Source: Pontederia crassipes
Taxonomy: Eukaryota > Streptophyta > Magnoliopsida > Commelinales > Pontederiaceae
NCBI GenBank assembly: GCA_030549335.1
Contig: CM060198.1
Location: forward strand, 49,813,353 to 49,877,352
DNA length: 64,000 nt
Reading direction: 5' to 3'
Part shown: positions 58,989 through 64,000 of the stretch, one piece after another
How the letters are laid out: every line of letters begins with the position of its first letter
How positions within the stretch are numbered: position 1 is the first letter of the stretch
Translations under genes and position numbers: made by a program
Notes under the pieces: model-generated
Seen by the model: the letters and a program-made list of their open reading frames with translations, nothing else
What the model was told of the DNA's origin: nothing
The model's database searches: none

Positions 58989-60153
58989 TCAAACACCGTT
59001 ATGATTTAGTTCCCAAAGTCTAAAAACCCTATTGGGGAAGACGGAAACTACCTCTTCCATACCTGCATGTAAGTTAGAAGATGTAAAAGTCAACAATAGT
59101 AATAAGAAATGAAAATCTTCGATATATTACAAATCAAAAGAAAGCAATCAAATTTATATAATTGCTTTGATTATTGAAAGCACATACTAGCTAGCTTTTT
59201 AGCCTCCCTTGGTGTTAGTTTAGCTACAAATCCCTTGAAGATTGTTGTATACGTTCCCAATAATACCTCTTTCGGTGAACTACAGAATTAACACCATACA
59301 TGTATTATGTAACAAATTTCATGTACTATATAATTTTCAATTAATGGAGAAATAAGTTTGGTTGAACATTGTAAATAAGATTTCCATACCTTCCTTCAAG
59401 TACTTTATTTAATATATTGATAAAATACGAGTTAGGCACAACTGAACCATGAGGCACTGCTCCCATGTATGCAATGTAAACCTATATTTGAATTTGAATA
59501 AAAAATAGTGTAATAATTGATGGAATAACATAAAATGTGTGATTTGTTGTCATTAAATGTAGGGCAATCTTGGTAGGTGAAAAGGAGGAAAATGAAAAAA
59601 GAAATCCAATTTTCCTCTTGAAAAAATGATTAATAAACACGAGAACTAAGGTTTCTACCATTTTATGGAAAAGATCTTTCTAATGGGTAGACTCTTTTAA
59701 ACTTAAATGACTCAAGCTAATCTAATCTTAAATAATTCAATAGGATCTTAAGCAAGTTTTGACAAGAAAACATTCATTGAATTGTTGATAACAAATAGAC
59801 TTAAGAAAATTGACTTGAAGTATCTATATATCTTGGCATATAAAAAGTTTTTGCAAGATCATAAAATGCTTAAAACCTAAGATGATAAGCTTTTGTAAAT
59901 ATACATTTCTTTAGACATAGAAAAGGCATTGTTATAACTAACATACATATATATGCTTGTGAACAACAACAAATCGAGCTAATGATGAATAGTTAGATAT
60001 GAATATCTATTTTTCATGTATCCAAATTGTAGCAATATTTGTATTTATGCTTACCTTTCTTTCCTCAAGAGCAGTAATCGATCCTACAAGCGACATTGAG
60101 AGCAATGTGACCATTGCAACGACTAAACCTAGTGGAGACTTGATAAAAGCCAT
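58989..60153 (-). pseudogene. Subtilisin-like protease (cucumisin type), first four exons only
   Basis: Exons: 60153-60055 (ATG; signal peptide with VVAMVTLLSMSLVGSI), 59481-59390 (VYIAYMGAVPHGS), 59279-59188 (LLGTYTTIFKGFVAKLTPRE) and 59062 onward (MEEVVSVFPNRVFRL). The first three join in frame through GT-AG introns, and the fourth continues the frame. Together they are a secretion signal and the inhibitor I9 propeptide of plant subtilases, which act in the cell wall space. The usual next motif (HTTRSWDF) is not readable; the frame ends at TGA 58991-58989. The peptidase S8 domain with its Asp, His and Ser is absent. About 340 bp further left CACTA-1 begins. No S8 sequence is visible on the other side of CACTA-1, so the truncation may be older than that insertion. 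Confidence 0.85.
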
Positions 60154-62394
60154 GATCGACTGATGATGAGAATCTAATATGAAGAATACCATTAAAAATA
60201 GATTCAACCACATTAGACATGTAGAAGTATCAAACACTGACCGATGAAACAATTTTTTAACTTTTGTCAACATCATACTAAAAAGCATACAAAGATAACA
60301 TATTTTCTACACAAGCAGATTTTTCTACATTAACATTGGTCAAAGTGGATTGATGAGTTGTTCTAGCAATATTTTTGCATTGGAAAAGTGATGGTCGATA
60401 ATCACTACCTCGTTTGGGTTATCGTAGACAAGTTAAATAGAAAAAAATTGTACCACAACACCCTAACATATATATATAAGTGGCAATTAAGAGAGATAGA
60501 GAAAGGTGAACTTCACAGACACTTGGGGTGGGATATCGGTTAGGTTCTTTCCAAACTCCTCATACACTATACTCCACAACATGAATTGGTCATTCATTTT
60601 CATTTTTGTAGAAGGAAATACTTTATTTTTTAAATTAGTGTAATATCTTCTTAATCAATAATAGAAAATTTTCTAATTAAAATGTTCACACGACTAACAT
60701 AATACCAGTTTTTTTCATCCACATCATGAAAAGCAAACAATACCTATTTGGTCTATCCTAAAGTTGAATCTTTAGATGTGAAAACATAATACATAAAATA
60801 ACTACTATATCTTTATAAGTTTTCAGTAGGTGGGGTAGAAAAATAAATGTTTTTATATAACTAAGAAGAATATACAGTTGAACTTATCCATTCAAAGCAT
60901 AAAAAACAATGATAAGATGTTTGTTACTTCAACATTAATGAAGGAAGTAACATATCCTAAACCATGGCCCCAAATCAAAAGATTATTTTTTTCATATAGC
61001 TTAACTTGAGTTGAAGTCAATATTGGTACCAAGACATCAAAGTTATTTGAAGAATAATAAAACTTGGTTTGATTGACTAACCAAAATGCATATTCCACAT
61101 ATAAATTAGGAACGGAAATTGATGCAATACAAGTCTACCACATACAAATATAGCCAAACGCTGAGCTTATTTGATGTGCTTGCATTGTCTCAACCTTTTT
61201 CTTCCTATATAGATGATGTGAAGGTTCATTTCTATTGACAGTTCCACAAACAAAGAAAACTGACAGATGCATTTATAAGTTAAAATTATTTCGCATAATA
61301 ATTTAAATAAGTTATAGATCAAATTCATTACAACAATTTTATGATTTATGAATAATTTATTATAATTTCAAAAGGCATTTAAACACATATTTTATCATAT
61401 AAAAACATAATATTGTGGTATAATGAATTTATTATGATTCCAAAAAACTTGTAATCAAGTATTTCTAAATTATATATTTCTTTTGTTTAAATTTTGTTTT
61501 CAATCGACCTTACATAATTAAGTCAATTATGTAAAATTTCATTCTACAATTATATTACTCTAGGAAAACATATAAACTTGTGAAAAATAGTTGTTTCAAA
61601 ATATATTGTTTGGAAAAAAATCAAGTCTCATTATTTAAAATAATAAAAACACTATTAAAACTTTAATGACAAGCAGCTAATATATTTTGAAAGTCACAAT
61701 ACTTTTTATGAAACATTCCCCTATCATTATTTAGTAACAGTTAGAAAAAAGTTAAAACTTGAAACTAAAATCTAGGAATGCATAATGCACATAAGTTCCA
61801 CTTACATTAATATTTTTAAGTTACTAAATAAGGCAAGCAGTGAAACACTCCTACCAAAACATTGCAAACTGCAAAGCTTTTATTAATATTTATGCTAAAA
61901 ATATGTTATATACCTAAAATCTTAAAAAATGTACCACTGATATTAGAATATATTCTCCTTGCTTAAGTAGTTTTCAAGTTGGGATTATATTAAGATTCAC
62001 CCGTAGTAACCAAACAAGTAATCTAGGTCGAGATAGATTAGTCAAGTGACAAAGGTGCAGATTTTTGCCCAATTCGTTTTCTGGAAATTATGGTGATAAC
62101 AAAATAAACCTTCCTAAAGAAATTTTTTAAAAGGGGAACAATAGTGTAGCATAGTGAGAGGTACCTCAACTAGTGGGAAAAGTGGCCTTAAGATAGATTT
62201 TGTAGATAGTGTGACCAAAGTTCAAGGGTAGATGACATAATTTGCATTAGATTGATAGTGTATGCTTTTTATTATTTATAATAATCCTTCCTATGTGATG
62301 ATGTGATCTCAATGGGTCCATTAATAACATGATGGCAATGTTAAGAATAAAACTATTGGTTGATTTCTTGCAAAATATATAAACAAATAATGAA
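60154..62394. other. AT-rich spacer, no gene seen
   Basis: It includes the presumed upstream region of the subtilase fragment. Short open frames (for example 60892-61098, - strand) have no recognisable domain. Confidence 0.5.
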
Positions 62395-62424
62395 TTATAA
62401 TATTCTGGTATCTTTTTTTCAATA

Positions 62425-62480
62425 TTCTCATTTTAGTTAACAATAATGTTCATCCACATTCTTGTTAACTAAAATGAGAA
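62425..62480. repeat. Perfect 19-bp inverted repeat in the second CACTA copy
   Basis: TTCTCATTTTAGTTAACAA (62425-62443) is followed after 18 bases by its exact reverse complement (62462-62480). In CACTA-1 the left arm (47529-47547) is the same but the right arm is degraded. Confidence 0.9.
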
Positions 62481-62869
62481 CATAATAAAAAAGACCAAAA
62501 TTTGATAATAATTTATCAGTATTTGATTTCAAGTTGAATCTCATCGAATATAGATTTGAGGCATAATTCAAAATAATATAGTTAATTTGTTCATTTATTT
62601 TTCAAGTCACAATGTTCATCTAATTTAAGGCATAAATTTAAGAAACAATATAGTTTGTTCATCTTTTTTTCAATTCACGATGTTCATATAGTTGGAAGCA
62701 TAGTTAAGAATAATATAATTTGTTTGTTCATCTATTTTTCAAGTCATGATGTTCATCTAGATTAAAGCATAATTAAGAACATGACCAAATTATATTCTTC
62801 AATTTCAAGTTAACAAAAATCAAGCACAATCAAATAGTATTATTCAATTAACAAAAAGGGACTTACTAC

Positions 62870-63600
62870 AGTGTCCAGCGGAGGAGGGCGGCAGAGGAGC
62901 AGCAACGGATGAAGGTGGCGGAGGAAGGCAGCGTCTGACGGAGGAGGGCAGCGAAGGAGCGGCAGCGGACGAGGGCTGTCTGAGGGAAGCGGATGGCGGA
63001 GGAGGGCACCGTTCGACGGAGGAGAGGCCGAGGGCGGCGGAGGAGGTGCAGCGGACGAGAGCGGTGTCCGACTGCTGCAATGGAGGAGCGACCGAGGAGG
63101 GCAGTGGACGATCGAGGAGGGCGGCATCCGGCAGAGGAGCGGGAGGAGCGGACGAGGGTGGCAGAGGGTTGTGTCCACCTATGGAGGAGTGCAGCGTCCG
63201 ATGGAGGAGCGGTTGAGGAGGGCAGCGGACGAGGGCGGTGTCCGACAGGGGAGGAGGGGGGCATCTGTGGCAACGGTGGAGGGCAGCAGAGGGTGGTGTT
63301 CGGCTACGGAGGATGGCGGCAGCGGACGAAGGTGGCATCTTGCTACGACGGCAAACGACGGCAGTGTCCGGCAGAGGACTGGCCTGGAGGGCAGCGGATG
63401 AGGCGCCGTTGAGAGGAGAAATGCCGCGAATGAGAGCAGCGGAGGAGGCCGGAGAGGGGGGTCAAAGGAGTCGACAGCGGGGGTGGGTCACAGAGGAGGA
63501 GGCGGCAGGTTCGGAGGAGGAGGATGGAGGCAGAGTTAGGGTCGAACGAATTGGTGGTGATCGGGGTCGGGGTCGGGTTCCGGTTCGGGTTCGGCAGGTA
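62870..63600 (+). repeat. GC-rich minisatellite, second copy
   Basis: The same GGAGGAGGGCGGC-type repeats as at 47955-48665, with different unit numbers and many changes. Open frames on both strands are judged to be by-products. Confidence 0.8.
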
Positions 63601-63627
63601 AAGGAAGAAGTTAAGGATTTAAGGTAA

Positions 63628-63785
63628 CTTTTAGCGCCACAAAAAATGCGACGCTACATTCACTCTAACGCGGAGTTGACAAGTAAATTGAAAGATAATA
63701 AATTTAATTGTGACGCTACATCGATGCCCAGGTGACTCTATAAGTAACGAAAAAATGTCGATGCTAGAGTGACGCTACTTAGTAT
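63628..63785 (+). repeat. Subterminal repeats of the second CACTA copy
   Basis: GCGACGCTACATTCACTCTA, GTGACGCTACATCGATG and GTGACGCTACTTAGTATTCC phrases match 48676-48845. Confidence 0.75.
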
Positions 63786-64000
63786 TCCTGAATTTTTTTA
63801 TTAACTTATATTCAAATAGTTTTATATTATTTTGTTCATATTATATTATAAGTTTCTATTCCAATAGGTTTTCAATATTCTAATTTTCTATTATATGAAT
63901 GTAATTGTGTATATATATATGTATATATATATAATGTATGTATGTTAGGTCTATATATATATAAACTATAAGTGTATATTCATATGTATATATATATATA

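Larger units (their letters stand above)
62395..64000 (-). mobile_element. Second, partial CACTA copy of the CACTA-1 family
   Basis: From ATGAATTATAATATTCTGG on, the text follows 47500-48960 of CACTA-1 in the same order: upstream AT-rich region, GC-rich minisatellite, subterminal repeats, TA-rich tail. The transposase side (left) is missing and the right end lies beyond the window. Confidence 0.85.

Noticed and set aside
60892..61098. 68-codon frame on the - strand right of the subtilase
   Set aside because: No domain recognised, no splice context, AT-rich surroundings.
62840..63627. Similar open frames in the second GC-rich tract
   Set aside because: Same reason: low-complexity repeat translation, not conserved in frame with the first copy.

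Overview
This is nuclear DNA of a flowering plant. The evidence is multi-exon genes with GT-AG introns, a G-type lectin receptor kinase, a subtilase gene start, and plant-type Ty3/gypsy, Ty1/copia, L1-like LINE and CACTA elements. I cannot name the species. I see no rRNA, tRNA, CRISPR or bacterial-type operon. Nearly everything outside about 8 kb of host gene sequence is transposable element, much of it nested.

Left part (1-7490). A Ty3/gypsy element on the + strand (its 5' part lies left of the window; 3' LTR 3594-4470) sits inside a Ty1/copia element on the - strand (4471-6771). The copia element in turn cut a + strand receptor-kinase gene, of which only the last three exons (6772-7490) are visible.

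Host gene (8283-16297, - strand). This is one apparently intact G-type lectin S-receptor-like kinase of 8 exons. The exons join in frame to 802 residues: signal peptide, B-lectin, S-locus glycoprotein, PAN, one membrane segment and an RD-type kinase with all key residues. Intron 3 is 4.9 kb because a decayed LINE (9906-14440, + strand) landed there and left a 12-bp target-site duplication. The gene lies tail to tail with the broken kinase on its left.

Centre and right (18854-58645). One very large CACTA transposon, about 39.8 kb as it stands, is bounded by nearly matching 28-bp terminal inverted repeats and a TTT duplication. Its own sequence (about 9.4 kb) holds a decayed TNP2-type transposase and a second gene with an array of short same-phase exons, both on the - strand, plus a GC-rich minisatellite and subterminal repeats. 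It carries a - strand gypsy/chromovirus (19542-41684, perfect TGCTC duplication) and a rearranged + strand chromovirus (49012-57262). The first chromovirus holds a small CACTA element in its 3' LTR (19713-22870) and an 11.9-kb Athila-like element with gag and ORF-1 but no pol (25457-37387). The Athila-like element holds a solo LTR (32345-33492). That is four levels of nesting.

Right end. Beside the big CACTA lies the start of a subtilisin-like protease gene (58989-60153, - strand) that breaks off after four exons. A second, partial copy of the same CACTA family (62395 to the window end) follows. Apart from the lectin kinase I see no complete host protein gene.
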